Source of the DNA: Caballeronia catudaia
Lineage (GTDB): Bacteria; Pseudomonadota; Gammaproteobacteria; Burkholderiales; Burkholderiaceae
NCBI RefSeq assembly: GCF_001544755.2
Contig: NZ_FCOF02000004.1
Coordinates: 235,788 to 299,787 of the forward strand
DNA: 64,000 nucleotides
Reading direction: 5' to 3'
Shown in pieces: positions 26,014 to 34,340 of the stretch (positions are counted from its first letter, which is position 1; every line of letters begins with the position of its first letter). Under the pieces are notes generated by a model. It saw only the letters and a list, made by a program, of their open reading frames with translations, did no database searches and was not told the origin of the DNA. A program made the translations under genes and the position numbers.

Positions 26014-26868
26014 ATGAACACGAAGCGACTGTCTGGAATGCTGGCGGCGGCGTGCGTCGCGGCAGCGAGCCTCGCCGCCTATGCCACGAGCGCGAGCGCG
26101 GAAACCACGTTGCAGCGCATTCAGCGCACCGGTGAAGTGCGCATCGGCTATGCGAACGAAACGCCCTTCGCCTATACGACGCCCGATGGCACCGTGACCG
26201 GCGAATCGCCGGAGATCGCGAAGAAGGTGTTCGCGAAGCTCGGCGTGAAGAAGGTCGATGCAGTGCTGACCGAATGGGGCGCATTGATTCCGGGCCTGAA
26301 AGCCGGCCGCTTCGATGTGATCGCGGCGGGCATGTACATCACGCCCGAGCGCTGCAAGCAGGTCGCCTTCGCCGATCCGCAATACCAGATCCCCGATACG
26401 CTGCTGACGATGAAAGGCAATCCGAAGAATCTGCACAGCTATGCCGATGTCGCCAGGCAACCGGACACGAAACTTGCTGTGATGGCAGGAACGGCCGAGC
26501 TCGGCTATGCGCGTCAGGCAGGCATCAAGGATGACCAGATCCTGCAGGTTCCGGACACCACCGCGCAATTGCAGGCGGTGCGCGCGCGCCGCGCCGATGC
26601 CGCCGTCGGCACCGCGCTCACGATGAAGGGTCTCGCATCGAAGGGCGGCCCGCAGGTCGAGGCGATCAGCCAGTTCAACGACGATCCGAAACACACTGGC
26701 TACGGCGCGCTCGCATTCCGCCCCGAAGACACCGATCTGCGCGACGCCGTGAACAAGGAGCTGCATCAATGGCTCGGCACCGAAGATCATCTGAAGACGG
26801 TCGCGCCGTTCGGCTTCGACAAGTCCAACGTCACGACCAAGAAGGCGCCGGAACTGTGCGCCGGCTGA
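26014..26868 (+). CDS. ehuB: ectoine/hydroxyectoine ABC transporter substrate-binding protein EhuB
   Basis: A 284-residue family 3 solute-binding protein with signal peptide (LAAACVAAASLAAYATSASA) and the EhuB-like stretches VRIGYANETPFAYTTPDG, TEWGALIPGLKAGRFDVIAAG and MYITPERCKQVAFADPQ, plus the C-terminal ELCAG. It binds ectoine or hydroxyectoine in the periplasm and delivers it to EhuCD. The ATG at 26014 puts the signal sequence at the N-terminus; a TTG at 25987 is in frame but less likely. It is the first gene of ehuBCDA and divergent from enuR. Confidence 0.88.
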   Translation: MNTKRLSGMLAAACVAAASLAAYATSASAETTLQRIQRTGEVRIGYANETPFAYTTPDGTVTGESPEIAKKVFAKLGVKKVDAVLTEWGALIPGLKAGRFDVIAAGMYITPERCKQVAFADPQYQIPDTLLTMKGNPKNLHSYADVARQPDTKLAVMAGTAELGYARQAGIKDDQILQVPDTTAQLQAVRARRADAAVGTALTMKGLASKGGPQVEAISQFNDDPKHTGYGALAFRPEDTDLRDAVNKELHQWLGTEDHLKTVAPFGFDKSNVTTKKAPELCAG

Positions 26869-26918
26869 GCATTCGCGCATCGCAACGCGCAGCGTTCATC
26901 AATTAGCGAGGAACCGTC

Positions 26919-27611
26919 ATGAGTGACCTCAATGAGCTTTTGCCCTTGATGATGAAGGGCACGCTCGTCACGATCCAGATCGCCGTCATCAGCATCCTGC
27001 TCGCGATCGTGATGGCGGGTGTCGCGACGGCGTTGCGCGCCGCGCCCTACCGTCTCGTGCGCTGGGCCGGCAACGTGTATGTCGAAGTGTTTCGCGGCAC
27101 GTCGCTGCTCGTGCAGTTGTTCTGGCTGTTCTTCGTGCTGCCGCTGCCGCCTTTCGATCTGAAGCTGACGCCCTTCACGGTCGCCATCGTCGGACTGGGG
27201 CTGCATTACGGCGCGTATGGCTCGGAGATCCTGCGCGGCGCGCTGCGCTCGGTGCCGGGCGGCCAGTATGAAGCGGCGCTCGCGCTGAACATGCCGGCGG
27301 CCGCGCGGCTGCGTCGCATCGTGCTGCCGCAGGCGATGATCAACGCGCTGCCGCCCGCGACCAACCTGATGATCGAACTGCTCAAGGGTACGTCGCTCGT
27401 CTCGCTGATCACGCTTTCGGACCTCACGTTCCGCGCGCGCCAGCTCGACGAAGCGACGTTCAAGACCGCCGAAGTCTTCGGGCTCACGTTGCTCATCTAC
27501 TTCGTGCTGGCGCAGGTGATCGTCGCCGTGATGCGCGTGTTCGAGCGGCGCGTGAGCAGTCATGTCGCGATTCGCAAGATCAGCCGCACGCCCGAGGGAG
27601 CCGCATCATGA
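26919..27611 (+). CDS. ehuC: ectoine/hydroxyectoine ABC transporter permease EhuC
   Basis: A 230-residue polar amino acid-type permease (HisM family) with about five membrane spans. It has VYVEVFRGTSLLVQLFWLFF and the EAA-type cytoplasmic loop near GGQYEAALALNMPAAARLRRIVLPQA that docks to the ATPase. GAGGAA precedes the ATG. Its stop overlaps the start of ehuD (ATGA). Confidence 0.9.
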   Translation: MSDLNELLPLMMKGTLVTIQIAVISILLAIVMAGVATALRAAPYRLVRWAGNVYVEVFRGTSLLVQLFWLFFVLPLPPFDLKLTPFTVAIVGLGLHYGAYGSEILRGALRSVPGGQYEAALALNMPAAARLRRIVLPQAMINALPPATNLMIELLKGTSLVSLITLSDLTFRARQLDEATFKTAEVFGLTLLIYFVLAQVIVAVMRVFERRVSSHVAIRKISRTPEGAAS

Positions 27612-28276
27612 CCACGCTCGGCCAGCTCTTCGATGTGAAATACGCGCTGCATATCCTGCCCGAACTCGCGCGCGCGGCTATGTACACGATCGGCATCACG
27701 CTCGTCGGTTTCGCGATCGCGCTCGTGCTCGGCCTCGTGCTCGCGATCATGCGGCGCAGCGACTTTGCACCGCTCGCGAAAACGACCGCGTTCTTCATCG
27801 AGTTCATCCGCAGCACGCCGCTGCTGATTCAGGTGTACGTGCTCTTCTATGTCGCGCCGCTGTATGGCTTCACGATGTCCGCGTTGATGGCGGGCACGCT
27901 CGGCATCGCGGTGCATTACGCGTGCTATGTGTCGGAGGTCTATCGCGCGGGGCTCAACGGCGTCGCGCGCGGACAGTGGGAGGCATCGTGCGCGCTGTCG
28001 ATCCCGCCGTGGCGCACTTATACCGGCGTGATTCTGCCGCAGGCGATCCGCCCGGTGATTCCCGCGCTCGGCAACTATCTCGTCGCGATGTTCAAGGACA
28101 CGCCGGTGCTCTCCGCGATCACCGTCGTCGAACTGATGCAGCAGGCGAAGAACATCGGCTCCGAGACATTCCGCTATCTCGAACCGATCACGATGACCGG
28201 AATCTTCTTTCTCATCATCAGCGTGACATTCGCCTCGGGCGTGCGTCACATCGAACGGCGCGTGAGGCTGCCATGA
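27608..28276 (+). CDS. ehuD: ectoine/hydroxyectoine ABC transporter permease EhuD
   Basis: A 222-residue permease of the same family as EhuC, its likely heterodimer partner. It has FFIEFIRSTPLLIQVYVLFY and the ATPase-docking loop RGQWEASCALSIPPWRTYTG followed by VILPQAIRPVIPALGN. It starts at ATG overlapping the ehuC stop and ends overlapping a possible ehuA start. Confidence 0.9.
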   Translation: MTTLGQLFDVKYALHILPELARAAMYTIGITLVGFAIALVLGLVLAIMRRSDFAPLAKTTAFFIEFIRSTPLLIQVYVLFYVAPLYGFTMSALMAGTLGIAVHYACYVSEVYRAGLNGVARGQWEASCALSIPPWRTYTGVILPQAIRPVIPALGNYLVAMFKDTPVLSAITVVELMQQAKNIGSETFRYLEPITMTGIFFLIISVTFASGVRHIERRVRLP

Positions 28277-29127
28277 CCGCCACCCACATTCAGGAGCAGC
28301 ACATGAAGCGAGACCTCGACCCAGCGCTTGGCGCGGCGGCTGAGACACAGGCGAACGCGGCGATCGTGCGCTTTCGCAATGTCACGAAGCGCTATGGCGC
28401 GCTGACCGTGCTCGACGGCCTCGATCTCGATGTCGCGCCCAACGAGAAAGTAGCGATCATCGGGCCGAGCGGCTCGGGCAAGTCCACGCTGCTGCGCGTT
28501 CTGATGACGCTCGATCCCTTGACCGATGGCGTCATCGAAGTGGACGGCGAGCCGCTCACGCACGAGATGCGCGGCGGCAAGCTCGTGCCCGCATCGCCGC
28601 GCCATGTGCGGCAAGTGCGCAGCAAGATCGGCATGGTGTTTCAGAGCTTCAATCTGTTTCCGCACATGACCGCGCTCGCGAATACGATCGAAGCGCCGAT
28701 GAGCGTGCTCGGGTTATCGAAGAAGGAAGCGACCGAGCGCGCGCGCGAGTTGCTCTCGATGGTCGGCCTCGCCGAAAAGTGCAATCACTATCCGTCGCAG
28801 TTGTCGGGCGGACAGCAGCAACGCGTCGCGATTGCGCGTGCGCTCGCCATGCGCCCGAAGATCATGCTGTTCGACGAAGTGACGTCAGCGCTCGATCCCG
28901 AGCTCTGCGGCGAAGTGCTCAACGTGATCCGACGCCTCGGCGCGGAGCACAACCTGACGATGCTGATGGTCACGCACCAGATGGGTTTCGCGAAGGATTT
29001 CGCGGATCGGGTGTGCTTCTTTTCGCAGGGCAAGATCATCGAGCAGGCGCCGCCGCAGCAGTTCTTCACCGCGCCGCAGCATGAGCGCACGCGTCAATTT
29101 CTGCGCGCGGTGACGGAAGCGCTTTGA
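28273..29127 (+). CDS. ehuA: ectoine/hydroxyectoine ABC transporter ATP-binding protein EhuA
   Basis: A 284-residue ABC ATPase: Walker A GPSGSGKST, Q-loop in MVFQSFNLFPHMT, signature LSGGQQQRVAIARALAM, Walker B IMLFDEVTSALDPE and the His switch VTHQMGFAKDFADRV. It energises import through EhuCD. Two starts compete: ATG 28273, which overlaps the ehuD stop and has GAGG upstream, and ATG 28303, which has AGGAG 6 bases upstream; the first 10 residues are therefore uncertain. Confidence 0.92.
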   Translation: MTATHIQEQHMKRDLDPALGAAAETQANAAIVRFRNVTKRYGALTVLDGLDLDVAPNEKVAIIGPSGSGKSTLLRVLMTLDPLTDGVIEVDGEPLTHEMRGGKLVPASPRHVRQVRSKIGMVFQSFNLFPHMTALANTIEAPMSVLGLSKKEATERARELLSMVGLAEKCNHYPSQLSGGQQQRVAIARALAMRPKIMLFDEVTSALDPELCGEVLNVIRRLGAEHNLTMLMVTHQMGFAKDFADRVCFFSQGKIIEQAPPQQFFTAPQHERTRQFLRAVTEAL

Positions 29128-29167
29128 TCTCTCGATAGCTTTGTCGCGGTCCGATAATTGCTTCGCG

Positions 29168-29203
29168 CTCTCCGTATGGCTTTGTGCTTCAGCCAACGGA
29201 GAG
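29168..29203 (+). promoter_or_regulatory. hairpin enclosing the ribosome binding site of the Rieske reductase gene
   Basis: CTCTCCGT (29168-29175) pairs with ACGGAGAG (29196-29203), and GGCT (29178-29181) with AGCC (29191-29194) inside it. The right arm contains the only purine-rich ribosome binding site before the ATG at 29208. In RNA this would hide the site, so it may control translation, although it could also be a DNA operator. Confidence 0.55.
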
Positions 29204-29207
29204 TGCA

Positions 29208-30770
29208 ATGTCCCCCACCTTGCATAGAGTCGCGCGTTTCGCGGATCTCGCCGCCGAACGCGGCACACGCGTGTGCATCAAAAGCGACGAAAAAGACGCG
29301 AAGGAAACGCCGATTCTTCTCGTGCGCGATGGCGACGCCGTTCGCGCCTTTACTGCCGAATGTCCCCACGCAGGCGGCCCGCTCGATGAAGGTGCTATCT
29401 GCAATGGACGCATCGTGTGTCCGTGGCACAAGGGCACGTTCGAGGTTCGCGACGGCAGTCTCATCGAACCGCCGCCGTTGAAGGCATTGACACGCTATGA
29501 CGCGACCGTGAAGGACGGGGATGTCTACGTGTCCTTGCCGCCCGCCGATAGCGGCGCGGTGAAAGAGACCCGTCATTCGAACGAGCGGACCATGCTGATC
29601 GTCGGCGCGGGCGCGGCGGGCGCGGCGGCATGTTCGGCGTTGCGCGAGGCGGGCTTCGACGGCCGCATCGTGCTCGCGGGCGACGATGCGCGCGAGCCTT
29701 ACGATCGGACGTCGCTCAGCAAATTCACGCTCGCGGGCGACATGCCGCCCGATGACGTTCCGCCGCTGCTCGATGAGGATTTCTTCGCGAAGCACGGCAT
29801 CGAGCGCATCGAATCGCAAGCCGTTCGTCTCGATGCCGCGGACAGGCACGCCGAATTCGCGAACGGCCGGAAGATCGACTACGAAGCCGCGCTCGTCTGC
29901 ACGGGCGGCATGCCCAAGCCGCTCGAGATCCCCGGCTCGAATCTCGAACATGTTCATCTGCTGCGCACGCGTGACGATGCGCGCGCGATTCTTCAATCGC
30001 TCGAAGGGCGCAGGCGCGCGGTGATCGTCGGCGCGAGTTTCATCGCGCTCGAAGCGGCTTCTTGTCTGAGGAAGCGCGATATCGACGTGACGGTCGTCGC
30101 GCCCGGCAAGGTGCCGTTCGCGAAGCAGTTCGGCGAGCGCATCGGCGAGATGTTCAGGAAGCTGCACGAGAAGAACGGCGTGACCTTTCATATGAACGCG
30201 CGCGTGAGCGCATTCAGGGGCGGCAATGCGGTGCGCGAAGTGATCCTCGATACCGGCGAAAAGCTCGCGGCCGATGTCGTGCTCGCCGGAACGGGCGTCG
30301 GACCGGCGACATCGTTTCTGTCGGGCATCACGCTCGACGACGATGGCGGCGTGCGCGTCGATGAAACCATGCTCGCCGCGCCCGCGCTCTATGCAGCCGG
30401 CGATATCGCGCGTTTTCCGCTGCCGCGCTCGGACCAGAGCGTGCGCATCGAGCACTGGCGCGTCGCGCAGCAGCATGCGCGCGTCGCCGCATACAACATG
30501 GCGGGCAGCCCGCGCAAATACGTGGGCGTGCCCTACTTCTGGACCTATCACTACGAGAAGACATTCGATTATCTCGGGCATGTGAAGGAGCCCGACAGCA
30601 TCGAGATAGACGGCGATCCGGACGCGCAGCATTTCATCGCGTATCTGATGAAGGATGGCCGCGTGGGCGCGGTCGTCGCATGCGAGCACGACGCCGCCGT
30701 GTGCCGTCTCGCCGAAGCGATGCGCGAACCGCTCACGCTCGACGACGCGCGGCGCATCGCGAACGCATGA
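29208..30770 (+). CDS. Rieske domain-containing ferredoxin/NAD(P)H reductase (AIFL-like)
   Basis: A 520-residue fusion. Residues 1-110 form a Rieske [2Fe-2S] domain with the ligands in ECPHAGGPL and VCPWHKGTF; the rest is a pyridine nucleotide-disulfide oxidoreductase with FAD-binding LIVGAGAAGAAACSALREAG, NAD-binding RRAVIVGASFIALEAASCLR and the second FAD site ALYAAGDIARFP. Such fusions resemble AIFL and the reductases that feed electrons to oxygenases or P450s, but no oxygenase is adjacent. It follows the ectoine transporter by 80 bp; whether it belongs to that regulon is unknown. The ATG at 29208 lies in a hairpin context. Confidence 0.9.
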   Translation: MSPTLHRVARFADLAAERGTRVCIKSDEKDAKETPILLVRDGDAVRAFTAECPHAGGPLDEGAICNGRIVCPWHKGTFEVRDGSLIEPPPLKALTRYDATVKDGDVYVSLPPADSGAVKETRHSNERTMLIVGAGAAGAAACSALREAGFDGRIVLAGDDAREPYDRTSLSKFTLAGDMPPDDVPPLLDEDFFAKHGIERIESQAVRLDAADRHAEFANGRKIDYEAALVCTGGMPKPLEIPGSNLEHVHLLRTRDDARAILQSLEGRRRAVIVGASFIALEAASCLRKRDIDVTVVAPGKVPFAKQFGERIGEMFRKLHEKNGVTFHMNARVSAFRGGNAVREVILDTGEKLAADVVLAGTGVGPATSFLSGITLDDDGGVRVDETMLAAPALYAAGDIARFPLPRSDQSVRIEHWRVAQQHARVAAYNMAGSPRKYVGVPYFWTYHYEKTFDYLGHVKEPDSIEIDGDPDAQHFIAYLMKDGRVGAVVACEHDAAVCRLAEAMREPLTLDDARRIANA

Positions 30771-30779
30771 GCGACGGAC

Positions 30780-31409
30780 ATGGCCGCATCGAAGAAGCCG
30801 CAGCCCGGCGTCCAACCGGAGCAGGCGCCCGAATCGCTCGATGAATGCCGGCGCTGCGCGCTCTGGGAACACGCGACGCAAGCCGTGCCGGGCGCGGGTC
30901 CGCGTCATGCGCCGATGATGATCGTCGGTGAGCAACCAGGCGATCAGGAAGACGTGCAGGGCAAGCCCTTCGTCGGACCGGCTGGCGCGATGCTCGATCG
31001 CGCGCTCGAAGAGGCCGGCGTCGCGCGCAAGGAGGTGTACGTGACCAACGCCGTGAAGCACTTCAAATGGGAACCGCGCGGCAAGCGGCGCATGCACAAG
31101 ACGCCCGCGCAACGCGAGGTCGATGCATGCCATTACTGGCTCGATCGCGAAACGGGCGATGTCGCGCCGAAGGTGATCGTCGCGCTCGGATCGACCGCGC
31201 TCAAATCGGTGCTGCGCGATTCGAAGGCGACGTTGCAGGCGTCGATGGGACACGCGATCGAGCACGAAGGGCATGCGATCGTCGCGACGTATCACCCTTC
31301 GTTCGCGTTGCGCGCGCCCGATCCCGAAACACGCGAGCGCGCCTACAAGGCGATCGTCGATGCGCTGCGCGAGGCGCATCGACTCATCACGCATCACAGG
31401 ACACGATGA
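30780..31409 (+). CDS. udgX: uracil-DNA glycosylase superfamily protein UdgX
   Basis: A 209-residue UdgX protein: motif MIVGEQPGDQEDVQGKPFVG, ensuing Cys-rich N-terminus (CRRCALWEH) for an iron-sulfur cluster, the UdgX-specific loop GKRRMHKTP and YHPSFALR. UdgX from mycobacteria binds uracil in DNA and becomes covalently joined through the His of the KRRxH loop, which is present here. It is followed by an overlapping DUF3175 gene, so the two are co-translated. Confidence 0.9.
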   Translation: MAASKKPQPGVQPEQAPESLDECRRCALWEHATQAVPGAGPRHAPMMIVGEQPGDQEDVQGKPFVGPAGAMLDRALEEAGVARKEVYVTNAVKHFKWEPRGKRRMHKTPAQREVDACHYWLDRETGDVAPKVIVALGSTALKSVLRDSKATLQASMGHAIEHEGHAIVATYHPSFALRAPDPETRERAYKAIVDALREAHRLITHHRTR

Positions 31410-31798
31410 TGGCAACCGCTACGAAAACGGCATCGAAGAAGACCAGCAAGACACGCGGCGGCAAGCGTCCGAGCACGCGGCAGAGGCACGCGCTCGCGGG
31501 CGCGCGCAAGAAGCCCGAGCGTTCTGCGCACCGCTGGTCGCATCACGTGATGGAAACGAGCGACGCGATGGATATCCAGCGCGATATCTTCAAGACCGGC
31601 AACGCGCAGGAAATCGCCGATTCGCTCAAGCGCTCCTCGACGCGCAGCACGCGTCGCAAGGGCTCGCCGTTTCAATCGGCGATGGCGATGCTCAACTTCT
31701 ATATCAATCGCGCCGGGCGTAATTTGCCGAAGTCGCGCAAGAGCACGCTGGAACGCGCGAAAAAGCGCCTGCGCGAAGCATTCGGACGCAAGCCATGA
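31406..31798 (+). CDS. DUF3175 domain protein
   Basis: A 130-residue basic protein. Its N-terminal 45 residues are Lys/Arg/Thr-rich and its core SDAMDIQRDIFKTGNAQEIA and SPFQSAMAMLNFYINRAGRN fits DUF3175, a family of unknown function. The start ATG overlaps the udgX stop (ATGATGA); the next codon is also ATG. The basic tail suggests nucleic acid binding, and its coupling to udgX suggests a role in DNA damage handling, which is an inference. Confidence 0.85.
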   Translation: MMATATKTASKKTSKTRGGKRPSTRQRHALAGARKKPERSAHRWSHHVMETSDAMDIQRDIFKTGNAQEIADSLKRSSTRSTRRKGSPFQSAMAMLNFYINRAGRNLPKSRKSTLERAKKRLREAFGRKP

Positions 31799-31806
31799 AT
31801 GCGATC

Positions 31807-31838
31807 GCGCGCGGCCTCACGAATGCGAGACCGCGCGC
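31807..31838. terminator. GC-rich hairpin between convergent genes
   Basis: GCGCGCGG pairs with CCGCGCGC, with an inner CTC/GAG, in the gap between the DUF3175 gene and the convergent small gene ending at 31867. There is no T-run after it, so terminator function is uncertain. Confidence 0.35.
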
Positions 31839-31866
31839 GTTACTTCCTGCCACTTCTCCAAGATGA

Positions 31867-32046
31867 TCAAGGTTGACGCTGGCCACCCTGATGCTGCGGT
31901 AACGGCTGATTCTGCTGCCGCTGGCCGGTCTGACCTTGTTGCGGTTGCCCCGGTGACTTTTCGTTTTGACCGTGCTGCCTGTGAGAATCGCTCGATTCAT
32001 TCGGCTTGGACGGCTGGTTGCCCGTTTGCTTTTGGTTTCCGCTCAT
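31867..32046 (-). CDS. Gln-rich small hydrophilic protein, 59 residues
   Basis: A short frame with a strong AGGAGGG before the ATG at 32046. The product is almost all Gln, Asn, Ser, Gly and Pro (SGNQKQTGNQPSKPNESSDS, PQQGQTGQRQQNQPLPQHQG) and is probably unfolded. I know no family for it; comparable Gln-rich stress peptides occur in Burkholderiaceae. Confidence 0.65.
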   Translation of the reverse strand: MSGNQKQTGNQPSKPNESSDSHRQHGQNEKSPGQPQQGQTGQRQQNQPLPQHQGGQRQP

Positions 32047-32320
32047 AAAAGCCCTCCTGGCTATGTCATCGCACGCAGGAAGCCGCGCGACGACGTTTGC
32101 AGTGGTAAAAGCCGCGGCTTGCGCCGCAACTTCATGTGAGCATCGCGCGTACCAGAACCGAAGTCCGGCGCGGCAAGGGGTTGCGCGTCGCTGCTCCTCC
32201 GCGCGCGTGCAAAAACTTCCAGAAACCTGCAAACCTTGCACGCCGGGAAGGAACGCTGTTTGCTGCGCTGTTTGCTGTATTCGAAGCCCATACACCCTAC
32301 TCACGCGCAAGGAGACGGCG

Positions 32321-32488
32321 ATGGCGCAAGAACCTCCTCTCAATCCCGGCGATGAAGCCGAACCCGGCGCACCCGGCAGCGGCGAAGATCTCTGTCCGGA
32401 CTGCAATGGCTCGGGCAAGCGCGACGCGGCGGACTGCAAGACATGCGGCGGCACGGGCAAGGTGACGCAAGGCATCGGCGGCGGTTGA
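32321..32488 (+). CDS. small DnaJ-type zinc finger protein, 55 residues
   Basis: The product contains two CxxCxGxG repeats, [10 protein letters not shown] and [10 protein letters not shown], which in DnaJ bind one zinc ion. Here they make up nearly the whole protein after an acidic N-terminus, with no J domain. AAGGAGA precedes the ATG. A stand-alone zinc-binding finger could help fold or reduce proteins, but its role is not known. The 274 bp upstream contain no other gene that I can support. Confidence 0.75.
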   Translation: MAQEPPLNPGDEAEPGAPGSGEDLCPDCNGSGKRDAADCKTCGGTGKVTQGIGGG

Positions 32489-32522
32489 ATCGGCGTTTGA
32501 ATCACTCGTCAGGAGCTTTCGC

Positions 32523-33842
32523 TTGAAGACCAGAACAAAAAAATTTGCGCAGGCTGCCGCGTTCGCGATGATGCTCGGGAGCGGCGCGGCCATCGCCGAC
32601 GACTACGCTCAGGACTTCGGCCCGAACCCGACGCTGCCCGCGCCGCATAAATCTCTGATGCCGACGGTGAACATCGCGCCCGCGAAACCGTGGCCGCAAG
32701 GACAGCAGCCCACCGCCGCCGCGGGCTTCACCGTGAACGCCTTCGGCACGGGGCTCGATCATCCGCGCTGGCTCGCGACGCTGCCCAATGGCGATGTGCT
32801 CGTCGCTGAAAGCAACGCGCCCGAGAAGCACGACGAGAACGCCGGCATCAAGGGTTTCGTGATGAAGAAGGTGCAAAAGCGCGCGGGCGCCGCCGTGCCG
32901 AGCGCGGACCGCATCGTCCTGTTGCGCGATGCCGATGGCGATGGCGTCGCGGAAACGCGCAGCGTGTTCATCGACAAGCTGCATTCGCCCTTCGGCATGG
33001 CGCTGGTCGGTGACGAGCTCTACGTCGCGAATACCGATTCGATCATGCGCTTCAAGTACGAAACCGGCGCGACGCAAATCACGACGCCCGGCGAAAAGTT
33101 CATCGATTTGCCCGCCGGCGACATCAATCATCACTGGACCAAGAACATCATCGCGAGCCGCGACGGGAAGAAGCTCTACGTGACCGTCGGCTCGAACAGC
33201 AATGCGGCGGAGAACGGCATCGACGCGGAGAACGGGCGCGCGGCGATCATGGAAGTGGATATCGAAACCAGACAAGCGCGCCTGTTCGCCACCGGCTTGC
33301 GCAATCCGAACGGCATGGCATGGCAGCCGCAAAGCGGCGCGCTGTGGACTGTCGTGAACGAACGCGACGAACTCGGCAACGAGCTCGTGCCGGACTATCT
33401 GACTTCCGTGAAAGACGGCGCGTTCTATGGCTGGCCGTACAGCTATTACGGACAGCATGTCGACAATCGCGTGAAGCCGCAGCGCGCGGATCTCGTACAG
33501 GCGGCGATCGTGCCCGACTATGCGGTCGGCGCGCATACGGCGTCGCTCGGACTCGCCTTCTACGACGGCAGCGCGTTTGCCGAACGCTATCGCAACGGCG
33601 CGTTCATCGGTCAGCACGGCTCGTGGAACCGCAAGCCGAGAAGCGGTTACAAGGTCATCTTCGTGCCCTTCGAGAACGGCAAGCCAGCCGGTCCGCCCGA
33701 GGATATCCTGACGGGCTTCGTCTCGTCGGATGGCCATGCGCTCGGACGTCCTGTGGGCGTCGCGGTCGATGGCAAGGGCGCGTTGCTCGTCGCCGACGAT
33801 GTGGGCAACACCGTGTGGCGGGTCGCGCCCGCCGCGAAGTGA
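32523..33842 (+). CDS. PQQ-type soluble sugar dehydrogenase (L-sorbosone dehydrogenase-like)
   Basis: A 439-residue secreted protein with signal peptide ([20 protein letters not shown]) and the six-bladed beta-propeller pattern of the sorbosone/glucose dehydrogenase family: [52 protein letters not shown] and the calcium/PQQ-region [11 protein letters not shown]. The start is TTG at 32523, with AGGAG 7 bases before it. Relatives oxidise sugars in the periplasm using PQQ, but some family members bind no PQQ, so the cofactor is an inference. The orphan pqqA in this window gives it extra interest. Confidence 0.82.
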   Translation: MKTRTKKFAQAAAFAMMLGSGAAIADDYAQDFGPNPTLPAPHKSLMPTVNIAPAKPWPQGQQPTAAAGFTVNAFGTGLDHPRWLATLPNGDVLVAESNAPEKHDENAGIKGFVMKKVQKRAGAAVPSADRIVLLRDADGDGVAETRSVFIDKLHSPFGMALVGDELYVANTDSIMRFKYETGATQITTPGEKFIDLPAGDINHHWTKNIIASRDGKKLYVTVGSNSNAAENGIDAENGRAAIMEVDIETRQARLFATGLRNPNGMAWQPQSGALWTVVNERDELGNELVPDYLTSVKDGAFYGWPYSYYGQHVDNRVKPQRADLVQAAIVPDYAVGAHTASLGLAFYDGSAFAERYRNGAFIGQHGSWNRKPRSGYKVIFVPFENGKPAGPPEDILTGFVSSDGHALGRPVGVAVDGKGALLVADDVGNTVWRVAPAAK

Positions 33843-34334
33843 ATGGCCGCGAGAAAGCCCAGGCGAACCGAACACGGTGCGCCGAGTCTCTTCGCGCTCG
33901 CGGAACGGCAGATCGTCGCGCTCTACGATGCCGGCGTCATGTCGCCCGCGGTGCTGCATCACGTCGTCGCGGGGTATGCGGATAGCGGCATCGACTGGAA
34001 CGAGGAAGGCACGCTGCAAACCGTCGATGGCCATACGGTGCAGCAAGCCGTCGTGCTCGTCATGATGCCCGCGCGCGGATTGAAGAGCGCGCAGAAGGAT
34101 TTCATGTCGGTCGTGGCGCATCTCGCGGCAAGCGAACCGCGGGCGAACGCAGCAAAGGAAGAAGCAGAAGCAGAACCCGAAGAAGACGAAGACTTGTTGA
34201 GCCAGCTAAGCGGTGACGACCCGCCATCGAAAAGCCGTGCAGCAGCAAAGAAGAGCACGCCCGCCGAGCCGAAGCGCGCGGCGTTCAACCCGCTCGTCGG
34301 CGCGCGTGCCGTGCAAGCGCGCAACAAGCGCTGA
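33843..34334 (+). CDS. hypothetical protein, 163 residues
   Basis: A protein starting directly after the stop of the dehydrogenase gene, so probably in the same transcript. Residues 1-100 are mixed helical (HGAPSLFALAERQIVALYDA, SPAVLHHVVAGYADSGIDWN); the remainder is acidic then Lys/Ala-rich low complexity (EEAEAEPEEDEDLLSQLSGD). No signal peptide or membrane span. I do not recognise the family. Confidence 0.75.
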   Translation: MAARKPRRTEHGAPSLFALAERQIVALYDAGVMSPAVLHHVVAGYADSGIDWNEEGTLQTVDGHTVQQAVVLVMMPARGLKSAQKDFMSVVAHLAASEPRANAAKEEAEAEPEEDEDLLSQLSGDDPPSKSRAAAKKSTPAEPKRAAFNPLVGARAVQARNKR

Positions 34335-34340
34335 TCACAC

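Noticed and set aside
29094..31415. 773-codon minus-strand frame opposite the Rieske reductase and udgX
   Set aside because: Arg/His-rich shadow of two well-supported plus-strand genes.
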